From assembly GCA_019637175.1 (NCBI GenBank), contig JAHBWD010000017.1, forward strand, positions 1 through 64,000: a DNA stretch of 64,000 bases. The letters are read 5' to 3'. A program made the translations under genes and the position numbers. Of the stretch, positions 53,685 through 62,818 are shown piece after piece. Position 1 is the first letter of the stretch. Each line of letters begins with the position of its first letter. Under the pieces are notes generated by a model that was not told the DNA's origin, ran no database searches, and was given only the letters and a program-made list of their open reading frames with translations. The DNA comes from Labilithrix sp. (GTDB taxonomy: Bacteria; Myxococcota_A; Polyangia; Polyangiales; Polyangiaceae).

Positions 53685-54583
53685 ACCTTGCGATCGCCGC
53701 CCGTGCGCACGCCGATGTCGGCGACGAAGACGTCGGTGAACACGCGCGTTCCGGCGGCGCGCACCTCGGCGACGCCGCGCGGGAAGAGGCTCTGCCCGAG
53801 CTCGACGAACACGGGCAAGTGCGAGGCGTACCTCGCGAGGATCGGCGCGACGTCTTCGATCTTCTTCGCGCGCGGCTGGATCATCAGGCGCGGCTCGATC
53901 GCGAGCGCGCGGTCGATCTTGTCGAGATCGTCGGTGTCGAAGACGGCCCACTCGAGCGTGTCGGTCTTCTTGACGAGGTCGACCATCGCTTCGACGCGAT
54001 CGGACTTGTTCGCGTCGATCATGACGATCGCGCGCCCGCGCGCCGTGAGGAGCACGTCTTCGAGCGTCGGCACGCGGTCGCACGAGAAGTCGCCGGTGAA
54101 GCGGTCGCTCTTCACCGTGAGCTTCTGGAGCTCCTCGTAGGTCATCTCGTCGACCGCGCCGGTGCCGTTCGTCGTCCGATCGACGGTGCCGTCGTGAATG
54201 TTGACGATGACGCCGTCGGCGGTCGGCCGCGGATCGGTCTCGACGAAGTCGACGCCCATCGCGATCGCGGCGCGATACGCGGAGAGCGTGTCTTCGGGCG
54301 CGACGCGTCCGAGATCGCCGCCCGCGCCTCGATGCCCGACGACGAACCTCCCGCTGCACCGCGGCTCGCGCAGGCACTCGGCCGACGTCGCCGATCGTCG
54401 GGGGAGGGGAGGCTTCGCGAGCGAGGTGCAGTCGAAGAGCGACGGGTCGATCGGCGGCGGGAGCCTCTCGCTCTCCGCTTCCTCCGCGCCGCCGTCGTTC
54501 GCCGTATCCGGCTGCGCTGCGGTGTCGTTGCTCGAGCACGCGCCGCAGATCATCGCCAACCCGAAGAGTCCGCCGCGTCGCAC
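53588..54583 (-). CDS. Glycerophosphodiester phosphodiesterase lipoprotein
   Basis: 331 residues from GTG 54581-54583. Signal peptide with lipobox GAC. The catalytic domain has the GDPD signature: RFVVGHRGAGGDLGRVAPED (His-Arg), TLSAYRAAIAMGVDFVETDP, then TADGVIVNIHDGTVDRTTNG (His, Asp). The C-terminal end (LPDEILRSIGRP) completes the TIM barrel. GDPDs hydrolyse glycerophosphodiesters to glycerol-3-phosphate plus alcohol using a metal. Location: outer membrane or periplasm. Confidence 0.92.
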   Translation of the reverse strand: MRRGGLFGLAMICGACSSNDTAAQPDTANDGGAEEAESERLPPPIDPSLFDCTSLAKPPLPRRSATSAECLREPRCSGRFVVGHRGAGGDLGRVAPEDTLSAYRAAIAMGVDFVETDPRPTADGVIVNIHDGTVDRTTNGTGAVDEMTYEELQKLTVKSDRFTGDFSCDRVPTLEDVLLTARGRAIVMIDANKSDRVEAMVDLVKKTDTLEWAVFDTDDLDKIDRALAIEPRLMIQPRAKKIEDVAPILARYASHLPVFVELGQSLFPRGVAEVRAAGTRVFTDVFVADIGVRTGGDRKVYLDFFASGADALQTDLPDEILRSIGRPVPPP

Positions 54584-54646
54584 GCTTCGACTCTAGCGCC
54601 GGTAGGTGTGCTTGTAGAGCGTGGCGTGGATCCTGGAGCGCGGATC

Positions 54647-55648
54647 TCACCCTCGGAACCGCAACCTCAACGCCTCGTCATCGAGCACCGCCACGATCCC
54701 CAGCGCCCGCCTCCGCGCCTCTTCCCCCTCCGCCCCTCTCACGATCCGCGCGATCATCGACAGCGCCATCGCCCGCAGCCTCAAATGCCCTCCGTCGCCT
54801 GCATGGCTGCACGCCTCGCGCGCCAACGCCGCCCCGCCGTCGTCATCTCCCTGCTTCCATCGCGCATACGCGAGCCCGTTGGCCCGCCTGAACAATGCGA
54901 ACGGCGGCGCCCCTTGCGTCGGGATCGATCGGTAGAGCGCCTCGGCCGCCGCGAGATCGACTCCATCCGCCTCGAGCCCCTTGGTGATCTGATACGCGCG
55001 TTGATCGACCCACCGCGCGTGCAGGCAAGCGCGATCGTACGCCGGCATGTCCGCGTCGCTCTCGAGCAGCTTTCCGACCTCCGCGAGCAGCCCGCACACG
55101 CGACCGGGATCGCGCCTGCTCGCGACGAACGCCAGCGCGAGCAGCCTCTCCGCGCGCGCTTCGGCCGGCGCGCCGGCGACGCACCCCTGCGCGCGCGCGA
55201 GGTGCTCCTCGGCCTCTTCGATCGCGCCTGCACGTTGCGCGCACGTCGCGTGCGCGAGCGCGAGCCAGAGGCGCGATCCCGGCGCCTCGCTCACGGGCGG
55301 CCGGTCCCAGAGGCGCACGAGATCTTTACAGAGCCCCACCGGCTGATCGGTGAAGCGCGAGTGATAGGCCCCCATCCAGCGCGCGCGTTGATCTGCGGCC
55401 CCGGGCAGCCCGAACGCCGCGAGCGCGCGGACGCCCCACGTCCCTCCGGCTTGCTGCCCGCGCGTCCGCAGCCGCCGCAGCGCGCGCTCGATCGATCCGA
55501 CGTCTTCCTTGAATCCGCGGAGCGAAGCGAGCTTCTCGGCCACCGCCGCGAGCGAGCCCGCCGTCGCGACGAGCCAGTCGACGTAGTCCTGCCAGCTCAG
55601 CCCGGCCGGCGGCGCCTGTCCGGGATCGTGTCCGAGCGCGCGAACCAT
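54647..55648 (-). CDS. Conserved hypothetical TPR-like protein
   Basis: 333 residues. The N-terminal 70 residues (GQAPPAGLSWQDYVDWLVAT; ASLRGFKEDVGSIERALRRL) form a distinct module. The rest is helical with TPR-like spacing (RLWLALAHATCAQRAGAIEE; AERLLALAFVASRRDPGRVC; FALFRRANGLAYARWKQGDD). No signal peptide, so cytoplasmic. The opening text is familiar from uncharacterised myxobacterial proteins. No function can be assigned. Divergent from the exonuclease with 20 bases between starts. Confidence 0.8.
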   Translation of the reverse strand: MVRALGHDPGQAPPAGLSWQDYVDWLVATAGSLAAVAEKLASLRGFKEDVGSIERALRRLRTRGQQAGGTWGVRALAAFGLPGAADQRARWMGAYHSRFTDQPVGLCKDLVRLWDRPPVSEAPGSRLWLALAHATCAQRAGAIEEAEEHLARAQGCVAGAPAEARAERLLALAFVASRRDPGRVCGLLAEVGKLLESDADMPAYDRACLHARWVDQRAYQITKGLEADGVDLAAAEALYRSIPTQGAPPFALFRRANGLAYARWKQGDDDGGAALAREACSHAGDGGHLRLRAMALSMIARIVRGAEGEEARRRALGIVAVLDDEALRLRFRG

Positions 55649-55668
55649 GTACCTACAAGATTGCCACC

Positions 55669-56286
55669 ATGAACCCCGAAGACATCATGGAATCCTTTCC
55701 CTACTGGTTGGTCATCGACCTCGAAGCGACCTGCGACGATCGCGACGGCCCATGCCTCGTCCCCAAGCACGAGATGGAGACGATCGAGATCGGCGCGGTC
55801 CTCGTCGACGCCGCGACGCTCGAGACGGTCGGCGAGCTCGGTCAGATGGTCCGCCCCGTCCGCCATCCCGCGCTCACCGAATTTTGCAAGGCGCTGACCA
55901 CGATCCGCCAGGAAGACGTCGACCGGGCGCCGCTTTTTCCCGAGGCGGTCGCGAGCGTCGAGCGCTTGCTCGACGGGCGCCGCGCGCTCTTCTGTTCGTG
56001 GGGCGACTACGACAGGAACCAGCTCGCGCAGGACGCCGCTCATCACCGCATTCGCGTCCCGTTCGCGCACACCCACGTCAACCTGAAGAAGCGCTTCTCC
56101 GAGGCGCTCGGGCTGCCGAAACGCTACGGGATGGACGGCGCGCTCGGCCGCGTCGGCCTGACGCTCGAGGGCACGCACCATCGCGGCATCGACGACGCTC
56201 GCAACATCGCGCGCCTCTTGCCGTGGATCACCGGGCGTCGTCGGATCGACGGCGCGATCGGACGATCGCCGCCAGGATCGCGATGA
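55669..56286 (+). CDS. DEDDh 3'-5' exonuclease, ERI-1-like
   Basis: 205 residues. Exo I: YWLVIDLEATCDD (Asp and Glu metal ligands, about 12-24), then METIEIGAVLVDAATLETVG. Exo II: LFCSWGDYDRNQLAQDAAHH (Asp). Exo III: TLEGTHHRGIDDARNIARLL (His, Asp). The order and the long spacer LTEFCKALTTIRQEDVD fit the KapD/ERI-1 group (inhibitor-of-sporulation-like), which trim RNA 3' ends. Cytosolic. Its end overlaps the trypsin-like gene on the other strand by 59 bases. Confidence 0.92.
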   Translation: MNPEDIMESFPYWLVIDLEATCDDRDGPCLVPKHEMETIEIGAVLVDAATLETVGELGQMVRPVRHPALTEFCKALTTIRQEDVDRAPLFPEAVASVERLLDGRRALFCSWGDYDRNQLAQDAAHHRIRVPFAHTHVNLKKRFSEALGLPKRYGMDGALGRVGLTLEGTHHRGIDDARNIARLLPWITGRRRIDGAIGRSPPGSR

Positions 56287-57430
56287 AGCCGAGCGCTCGT
56301 TCCGCGGCGCCCGGCGCCGGCGCGCCCGACGCGGCGCAGCCGGCCGCGCTCTCGCCTCGCGTGCCGGTGGCGCCGAGCGTGGTCGCCGCTCGTTCGGGCC
56401 CGGTCGGCGCGGGATCGCTCGCGCCCTTCGCGCCGCCTTCGGGCTTCGCGTCGTTCTTCGCGCGTGGATCGGGCTCTCCTTCGAGCCACGGCGTGGCGCC
56501 CGCTTCGGCGAACGCGCGAAGCGCGAGCGCGCTCGCCGCGCCGAGCTGCGCGTACACGACGTGCGCGGTCGCGCCGACGCACGTGCTCGCGGCGTTGGCG
56601 GGATCTCTCGGCAGGCCGTTGCCGGCGCGCGACGCCACGCCGATCACCGCGCCCGACTTCGCGAGCGCGGGGCTCCCGCTGTCGCCGGCGCACGCCGACT
56701 CGCCGACGAGGAACTCGGCGTCGCCTGCGCCGTAGCGCGCGTCGTCGGGGTACGCCATCGGCCCGTTGCCGACGACCTCGACGTCCTTGCGCTGCATGCG
56801 CGCGGCGGGCAGCTCGCCGATCTCCGTGAGGCCCCAGCCGACCGCGGTGATCTTCTCGGCGTTCGCGGGAGGCCCGAGGCGGATCGGCGCGATGGGCGTC
56901 GTGAGCGACGCGTCGAGGACGAGGAACGCGATGTCGCTGTTGCAGACGTTCGTCGCGTCGTCGACGACCACCGTCTTGCCTCTCGCCGCCGCGTCGAGAT
57001 CGACCGTGGTGACCGGCGCGACGCCGCCCGTCGACGTGAAGACCGCGAGCGTGCTCGGCGCGCGATCGCCGTGGAGCGCGCCTCCAGAGACGGGCTCGCC
57101 CCCGGCGTTGCACGCGGCCGTGGGATCGGTCGCCGAGACGCAGTGACGCGCGGTGACGACGAGGTTCGGCGCGATGAGGGTCGCCGTGCAGAGGCCGGCG
57201 CGCATCCCGAGATCGTCGTAGCGCGCCAAGATCACGACGGCGTCGTGGTCTTTGCCCGAGGCGGTGCCGCCGACGATCGCCTGGATCGCGCGGCCCACGG
57301 GCTGCGGCGTGTCCACCGCATCCACCGGGCCGGCACATCCCGAAATGGAGGCACCTACGAGCGCGAAGGTGGCGGCCCTTTCCGCGCGGAGCGTGCTCTT
57401 CCGGCGAGGCTGCAACGCGCTTCCTCCCAC
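56228..57430 (-). CDS. Trypsin-like protease with MYXO-CTERM-like tail
   Basis: 400 residues. Signal peptide (AATFALVGASISGC, lipobox-like). S1 protease domain: IVGGTASGKDHDAVVILARY, VVTARHCVS (His), NSDIAFLVLDASL (Asp), ACAGDSGSPAL (Ser), so the triad is intact. The C-terminus after an Ala/Pro/Gly-rich spacer reads SAAGCAASG, then a hydrophobic stretch (ALGFIAILAAIV) and RSRRR. This matches the MYXO-CTERM plan (GC motif, hydrophobic segment, Arg cluster) for surface anchoring in myxobacteria. It overlaps the exonuclease tail by 59 bases. Confidence 0.88.
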   Translation of the reverse strand: MGGSALQPRRKSTLRAERAATFALVGASISGCAGPVDAVDTPQPVGRAIQAIVGGTASGKDHDAVVILARYDDLGMRAGLCTATLIAPNLVVTARHCVSATDPTAACNAGGEPVSGGALHGDRAPSTLAVFTSTGGVAPVTTVDLDAAARGKTVVVDDATNVCNSDIAFLVLDASLTTPIAPIRLGPPANAEKITAVGWGLTEIGELPAARMQRKDVEVVGNGPMAYPDDARYGAGDAEFLVGESACAGDSGSPALAKSGAVIGVASRAGNGLPRDPANAASTCVGATAHVVYAQLGAASALALRAFAEAGATPWLEGEPDPRAKNDAKPEGGAKGASDPAPTGPERAATTLGATGTRGESAAGCAASGAPAPGAAERALGFIAILAAIVRSRRRSDDAR

Positions 57431-57460
57431 GAGGGGGCGCCTCGCAACCGACGTTCCATC

Positions 57461-58459
57461 TCAGGCGAGCTTCGCGTCGAGCCGCTTGCCGTACGCGATG
57501 AGCTCGTCTTTCACGCGCATCGCCGCCTTGGTGCGATGCATGTCGGCGCGATAGAGGAGGCAGATCGTATCGGGGATGTAAGGGAGGCTCGGGTGGAGTC
57601 GAACGAGCCTGCCTTCGTGCCCGTACGCAGCGACGCGGCGCGGGATCAGCGCCGGGCCGATGCCGGCGAGCGCGAGGCTCTTGACGAGCTCGAGGTCTCC
57701 GCACACGAGGCGGCGCAGCGAGAGCAGCCCCGCGCCGGCGAGCTGATCGCAGAGATCCTGCGACTGCTTCACGCGCCCCGCGTAGATGAGCGGCCCGGCG
57801 AGCAGGCGATGCTTGGCCGCCATGAACGCGGGATCGGCGCTGTCGACCCACGACACGCGCTCGGTGGGCGGCGCCGTGTCGGGATCGACGCTCGCGCCGT
57901 GCGTCGCGAGCAGCGCCGAGAGCGGCCGCGAAGGCGGAGGCGCGTCCTCGGCGACCATCACGTCCATCGCGTCGTGGAACATCTCGACCATCACGAGATC
58001 GGGGTGCGGATGCGGGTTGACCACGATCCCGAAGTGCGTGCGTCGCTCGATGACGCTGTCGCGCACCGCGGCGCTCGACTCGTTCGAGAGGAGCAGCTCG
58101 ATGCTCGGATGGTCGCGGAGAAAGCGCGCCATGAAGTCGGGGAGGAAGTAGGCGCCGAGCGACTCGTTCGAGCCGATGACGAACGTGCCGCGGTCTTCGC
58201 TCTCGATCCCCTTGACGCTCTGCTCGGCGCGCTCGAGGAGGAGGAAGACCTCGGCGGCGTGCTTGAGGAGCTCTTGTCCCGTCGACGTGAGGCGCACGCC
58301 GCTCCGCTCCCGGACGAAGAGCTGCGTCTCGAGCTGCTGCTCGAGGTTCTGCATCGCGACGGTGAGCGTGGGCTGGCTGACGTGGAGGTTCTTCGCCGCG
58401 GCCGTCATCGAGCCGCTCTCGGCGATCGCCGCGAAGTAGCGAAGGTCGCGAAGGTCCAT
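57461..58459 (-). CDS. LysR-family transcriptional regulator
   Basis: 332 residues. Winged helix-turn-helix at 1-65: MDLRDLRYFAAIAESGSMTA, ALSQP-like helix AKNLHVSQPTLTVAMQNLEQ, then TQLFVRERSGVRLTSTGQEL. Effector domain at about 90-320 (GTFVIGSNESLGAYFLPDFM; IELLLSNESSAAVRDSVIER; LSLRRLVCGDLELVKSLALA). Divergent from the propeller-cytochrome gene. A LysR box (T-N11-A within an 8-bp inverted repeat) lies 25 bases from its ATG, so autoregulation plus control of the divergent gene is likely. Confidence 0.93.
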   Translation of the reverse strand: MDLRDLRYFAAIAESGSMTAAAKNLHVSQPTLTVAMQNLEQQLETQLFVRERSGVRLTSTGQELLKHAAEVFLLLERAEQSVKGIESEDRGTFVIGSNESLGAYFLPDFMARFLRDHPSIELLLSNESSAAVRDSVIERRTHFGIVVNPHPHPDLVMVEMFHDAMDVMVAEDAPPPSRPLSALLATHGASVDPDTAPPTERVSWVDSADPAFMAAKHRLLAGPLIYAGRVKQSQDLCDQLAGAGLLSLRRLVCGDLELVKSLALAGIGPALIPRRVAAYGHEGRLVRLHPSLPYIPDTICLLYRADMHRTKAAMRVKDELIAYGKRLDAKLA

Positions 58460-58483
58460 GTCCTCGAAACGATTGATACATCA

Positions 58484-58506
58484 GGCCATAGGGCCGCGCT
58501 ATGGCC
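58484..58506. promoter_or_regulatory. LysR box (T-N11-A in an 8-bp inverted repeat)
   Basis: GGCCATAG-N7-CTATGGCC, a perfect 8+8 palindrome (58484-58491 and 58499-58506) with inner ATAG-N7-CTAT. T58489 and A58501 are 11 bases apart, the LysR consensus. It lies between the LysR start (58459) and the propeller-cytochrome ATG (58659). Confidence 0.78.
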
Positions 58507-58658
58507 TCCATCGAGAACCGTTAGTTCCGGACGTCGAAGCGCCGCTCCATAGTCCTCTTCGAGGCACGGCGAGAGAGCGAGCGCGCGCCGTGACCGGAGA
58601 ACGGATCGATCCGTCGCGTGGATCGATCTTGCTCGCGCTTTCCCTTGTGGAGGACCGA

Positions 58659-61295
58659 ATGCGCATCTCTCGTTACCGGACGGGCGTGCCCGTCGCGATG
58701 GCCGCCGCGGCGGTCATGCTGCTCGATCTCAGCGGCTGCGGAGGCGACGACGATCCGAACCCCGGCGCGCTCGCGCCGCCGAGCGACGCGGACGCCGCCG
58801 TCGAGACGCCGCCCGGTCCGCTCACGATCGCGCCCGGTCCGAGCCGCGGCTCGGCGATCGCGATCTCGAGCGACGACAAGATCGTCGTCGCCGTCAACCG
58901 GGACTCGGGATCGGTCACGGTCTTCTCCACCACGTTCACCGACGACGGCTCGCCCGCCAAGCTCACGAAGGTCGCCGAGGTGCCCGTCGGCGCCGAGCCG
59001 TGGCAGGTCGCGATCGCGCCCGACGGTCAGAGCGCGTTCGTCGTCGTGCGCAAGGATCAGAAGCTCGTGAAGATCACGGGGCTCCAGGACACGCCTGCCG
59101 TCTCCGGCTCCGTGGCCGTCGGATCGGAGCCGACCGCGGTCGCCCTCACGCCCGGCGGCACGCGCGCCTGGGTCGCGAACTGGGTCGACGGCACGCTCAC
59201 CGGCGTCGACACCGCGACGATGGAGGCCAAGTCGGCCGTCGACCTCAACGAAGCGCTCGTGAAGACGGGCCTGCTCGGCGACGTGGTCGCGAGGCCCGCG
59301 CTCGCGCACCCGCGCTCGCTCGCGATCACGAACGACGGTGACGCCGACGAGGACGACGAGTCGATCTACGTCACCGAGTACTACGCGCAGCGCACCGAGG
59401 CCGAGGCCGACGTCGGCGCCAACGCCGACGTCGCCAAGAGCGGCGTCGTTTACAAGGTGTCGCTCGCCGACAAGTCGATCTCGACCCTCCGCCTCGCGCC
59501 GATCGCCGACATGGGCTTCAAGGACAACGCGGGCGGCACCGCGGGCTGCTATCCGAACCAGGTCCAGTCGATCACGATCCAGGACAAGTACGCGTACGTC
59601 TCGAGCATCTGCGCGTCGCCGAAGGGACCCATCGGCGTCGTCGCCACCGTGACGCCGGCGGACGTGTCGAACGTGAAGACGACGACGCACGGCATGGTGA
59701 GCGTGATCGATCTCACGACCGACAAAGAGGTCACCGCGGCGACGACGAGCCTGCACCACCAGTTCGACGTCGAGTACGCGAAGAAGAACGTGCCCGACGA
59801 CGGCACGCGCCGCTACGCCGCCGTGCCGACGGACATCGCGTTCGTGAAGGGCAACGGCGTCGCGTACGTCGCCGCCAACGCCGCCGACGCCGTCTTTCGC
59901 GTTCGCTACGACCTCGCGCAGGCGAGCGCCGTCGCCGAGGTCGGCGCGCCGAACAACATGTTCATCAACCTGAACCCGGCGGGCATCGAGGCCGACAAGA
60001 GCGGGCAGAACCCGGTCGGCGTCGCGACGCCTCACCTCGACGCGCACAAGCGCTTCGCGTTCGTCGCCAACGACGTGTCGCGCAACGTGTCCGTGATCGA
60101 CTTCAACACGCAGGCCGTCGCCGGCGGCGCGAGCGCGCCCAGCGTCGAGCGCGCGGCGGCGCTGCCCGCGCCGACGTCGCTCGAGGAGCAGATCCGCAAG
60201 GGCAAGCGCTTCTTCAACACCGCCACGGGCCGCTGGTCGCTCAAGGGCCAGGGATGGAACGGCTGTCAGGCGTGCCACATGGACGGCCTCTCCGACAACG
60301 TCACGTGGTTCTTCGCGCGCGGTCCGCGCCAGTCGACGAGCCTCGACGGCAGCTTCTCGAAGAAGGACAAGAACGATCAACGCATCTTCAACTGGACCGC
60401 GATCTTCGACGAGGTCGCGGACTTCGAAGGCAACACGCGCGGCATCTCCGGCGGCGTCGGCGCGATCGTCTCCGAGAAGGGACCGCCCGCGGACGCCGCG
60501 CACCGCATCACCAACGCCGCGCACGCGGGGCTCGGCGGCTCCTCGGAGCAGCTCGCCGACGTCGCGAACCCGCTCGGCCTCGCGGCGCCCTCCGTGCTCG
60601 AAGACTGGGCGCAGATCAAGGCGTACATCCAGAGCATCCGCGCGCCGCGCAAGCCGGCGAACCTCGACGCCGCCAAGGTCGACGCGGGCCGCAAGCTCTT
60701 CGTCAACGACGGCAGCTGCACCGGCTGCCACGGCGGCGACAAGTGGACGATCTCGAAGCGCTTCTATTCGCCCACCGTCGCGTCGACGACGGCGCTCGGC
60801 GGAAAGACGTGGGCGCCGCCGAGCGGATTTCCCGCCGCGCTCCTGCCTGCGGCCGATCAGCGCTTCATGCGCTTCGGCAACGGCAACGCGGCGGCGTTCG
60901 ATCAGCTCCAGTGCATTCTTCGTCCGGTCGGCACGTTCGCGACGGCCGACGCCGTCATGGGTCAGGTCGTCGAGCGACGCCAGGACATGGTGACGCCCGC
61001 GCAAGGCGATCAGCCGAACGGCAACGGCTTCAACCCGCCGTCGCTCTTCGGCATGCAGGTCGGCGCGCCGTATCTCCACGCCGGCGGCGCGGCGACGCTC
61101 GAGGGCCTCTTCTCACCGACGTTCAAGGCGCACTACGCGACGCTCGCGCCGAACTTCCTCGCAGAGTCGAGCGCGGCCGAGCGCACGGCGAAGGTCGCCG
61201 AGCTCGTGCAGTTCATCCTCTCGATCGACGAAGACGCGCCGACGACGCTGATCCCCGCCGCGGGCGCGCAAGGAGGTGACTTCTGCGCGCCGTGA
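58659..61295 (+). CDS. Beta-propeller diheme cytochrome c lipoprotein
   Basis: 878 residues from ATG 58659, with GGAGG five bases upstream. Signal peptide with lipobox LSGC. N-terminal YVTN-like propeller, about 50-490 (GSAIAISSDDKIVVAVNRDS; WQVAIAPDGQSAFVVVRKDQ; EPTAVALTPGGTRAWVANWV), then a cytochrome domain with two hemes: GWNGCQACHMDGL and GSCTGCHGGDKW. MauG/CcpA-like text occurs near the end (FNPPSLFGMQVGAPYLHAGG). The layout is that of exported multidomain redox proteins that take electrons at the outer membrane. Under the divergent LysR regulator. Confidence 0.9.
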   Translation: MRISRYRTGVPVAMAAAAVMLLDLSGCGGDDDPNPGALAPPSDADAAVETPPGPLTIAPGPSRGSAIAISSDDKIVVAVNRDSGSVTVFSTTFTDDGSPAKLTKVAEVPVGAEPWQVAIAPDGQSAFVVVRKDQKLVKITGLQDTPAVSGSVAVGSEPTAVALTPGGTRAWVANWVDGTLTGVDTATMEAKSAVDLNEALVKTGLLGDVVARPALAHPRSLAITNDGDADEDDESIYVTEYYAQRTEAEADVGANADVAKSGVVYKVSLADKSISTLRLAPIADMGFKDNAGGTAGCYPNQVQSITIQDKYAYVSSICASPKGPIGVVATVTPADVSNVKTTTHGMVSVIDLTTDKEVTAATTSLHHQFDVEYAKKNVPDDGTRRYAAVPTDIAFVKGNGVAYVAANAADAVFRVRYDLAQASAVAEVGAPNNMFINLNPAGIEADKSGQNPVGVATPHLDAHKRFAFVANDVSRNVSVIDFNTQAVAGGASAPSVERAAALPAPTSLEEQIRKGKRFFNTATGRWSLKGQGWNGCQACHMDGLSDNVTWFFARGPRQSTSLDGSFSKKDKNDQRIFNWTAIFDEVADFEGNTRGISGGVGAIVSEKGPPADAAHRITNAAHAGLGGSSEQLADVANPLGLAAPSVLEDWAQIKAYIQSIRAPRKPANLDAAKVDAGRKLFVNDGSCTGCHGGDKWTISKRFYSPTVASTTALGGKTWAPPSGFPAALLPAADQRFMRFGNGNAAAFDQLQCILRPVGTFATADAVMGQVVERRQDMVTPAQGDQPNGNGFNPPSLFGMQVGAPYLHAGGAATLEGLFSPTFKAHYATLAPNFLAESSAAERTAKVAELVQFILSIDEDAPTTLIPAAGAQGGDFCAP

Positions 61296-61307
61296 CGCGC
61301 CCGCGCT

Positions 61308-62660
61308 TCAGCGGAGAAGCCAGGCCGCGACGCCGCCGGCGGCGGCGACGAACAGCGCGATGACGACGATCAGCGTCCAGCCGTGCGACCTCGGCGTGCG
61401 CGTCGGATGCGACGCGGGCGCCGGCGTCACGCGGCCCGTCGAGGCGGGAGGCTTCGAAGCGTAGACGCCGCTCGCGGCCGGCATCTTGTCGGAGCTGAGC
61501 GCGTTCGCAGGCGTGGTCGGGGCGGCGCCCGCCACGCGGACGCCCGCGGCCTCGGCGCTCGTGCCGAGGGGCAGTGTCCGGTTGAGCCCCTCGCCGGGCG
61601 CAGCACGCGAGCCCGCGGAAGCCGCGCGTGCCTCCGCGATGGCGGCGCCGACGGCGAGCGGCATCGAGACGGCGAGGGGCAGCGTCTTGCCCTTGTCGAT
61701 CGCGCGTTCGGTGCTCAGCGTGATCTCGCGCGACTCCGGCTCGGGCATCGACATCGGCGTCACCGGTCTCGTGGGCGCCTCGCTCAGCGGTCCGGCGGAC
61801 GGCGGCGGAGCCGCGACGCTCCCCGCCGCGATCGTCCGGAGCGACGAGATCGACGCGCGCAGCTCGTGCGCGGCCTCTTCCATCGTGGAGAATCGATGCT
61901 GCGGCCTGCGCGCCATCATGCGCCCGACGGCCTTCGCGAGCGCGGCGGTCGCGCCCGGCGTGCACTCGTCGAGCGGCGTCGGCGTTCCCGCCAGCGCGCC
62001 ACCGGGGTACGTCCCGGAGATCACTTCGTACGCGGTGATCCCGAAGGCGAACTGATCGGCCGCGGCGTCGGCCGGCGCGCCCTCGAGCTGCTCGGGTGAC
62101 ATGTAGCGCGGCGTTCCGAGCACCTGACCCATCTGCGTCTGGAAGCCCGCCGGGCTCTTGTCGAGCGAGACGGGCTTGGCGAGACCGAAGTCGAGCACCT
62201 TCACGACGCCCTCTTCGGACACCATGATGTTGCCCGGCTTGACGTCGCGGTGGATGACGCCCGCCTTGTGCGCCGCCCAGAGCGCGCGGGCGGCGTCGAC
62301 GAGCCACATGACCTTCGTCTCGACCGAGACGTTCGCGTCGCCGATGTAGCGCCGGAGCGAGGCGCCTTGCACGAACTCCATCGCGATGTAGGGAATGCCC
62401 TCGGCCTCGCCGAGCTCGTAGATCGCGACCGAGTTCGCGTGATTGAGGGCCGCCGCCGTGCGCGCTTCGCGGAGGAGGCGCGCGGCGCCGCCGGCTTCCA
62501 TCACGCTCGCCGCGCCGTCCGCGTCGGTTCTCAGCACCTTGAGCGCGACGGTTCGGTGCAGGCGGGTGTCGGTCGCGCGGTAGACCTCACCCATGCCGCC
62601 GCGTCCGATGAGCGCCGCTATTTCGTACCGCTCGAACGTCGAACCCGGCGTGAGGGGCAC
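61308..62660 (-). CDS. Ser/Thr protein kinase with C-terminal TM
   Basis: 450 residues. Kinase domain about 10-275: GRGGMGEVYRA loop (19-29), VALKVLR, VIHRDVKPGNIMV, LDFGLAKP, GTPRYMSPEQLEG. All catalytic residues present. A Pro/Ala/Ser-rich linker (about 290-420) leads to a single TM at the very C-terminus (GWTLIVVIALFVAAAGGVAA) with two or three residues outside, so no periplasmic sensor. Convergent with the propeller-cytochrome gene. The divergent gap to the E1 alpha gene (158 bases) contains both promoters. Substrate unknown. Confidence 0.95.
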   Translation of the reverse strand: MPLTPGSTFERYEIAALIGRGGMGEVYRATDTRLHRTVALKVLRTDADGAASVMEAGGAARLLREARTAAALNHANSVAIYELGEAEGIPYIAMEFVQGASLRRYIGDANVSVETKVMWLVDAARALWAAHKAGVIHRDVKPGNIMVSEEGVVKVLDFGLAKPVSLDKSPAGFQTQMGQVLGTPRYMSPEQLEGAPADAAADQFAFGITAYEVISGTYPGGALAGTPTPLDECTPGATAALAKAVGRMMARRPQHRFSTMEEAAHELRASISSLRTIAAGSVAAPPPSAGPLSEAPTRPVTPMSMPEPESREITLSTERAIDKGKTLPLAVSMPLAVGAAIAEARAASAGSRAAPGEGLNRTLPLGTSAEAAGVRVAGAAPTTPANALSSDKMPAASGVYASKPPASTGRVTPAPASHPTRTPRSHGWTLIVVIALFVAAAGGVAAWLLR

Positions 62661-62818
62661 CTACGGAAGTTACCATGCTCATGCGCGCAGTTGTGACGTA
62701 TGTCGCAGAGCTCACGCGGCTGCTCGACTCGCGTCGCGCGCCTCGCGCGCCGCGTCACGAGCGCTCGCTCGATTGCTCGTTTGCCGCGCCGCGCGTTCGC
62801 GGTAAAAGGCTCGATCAA

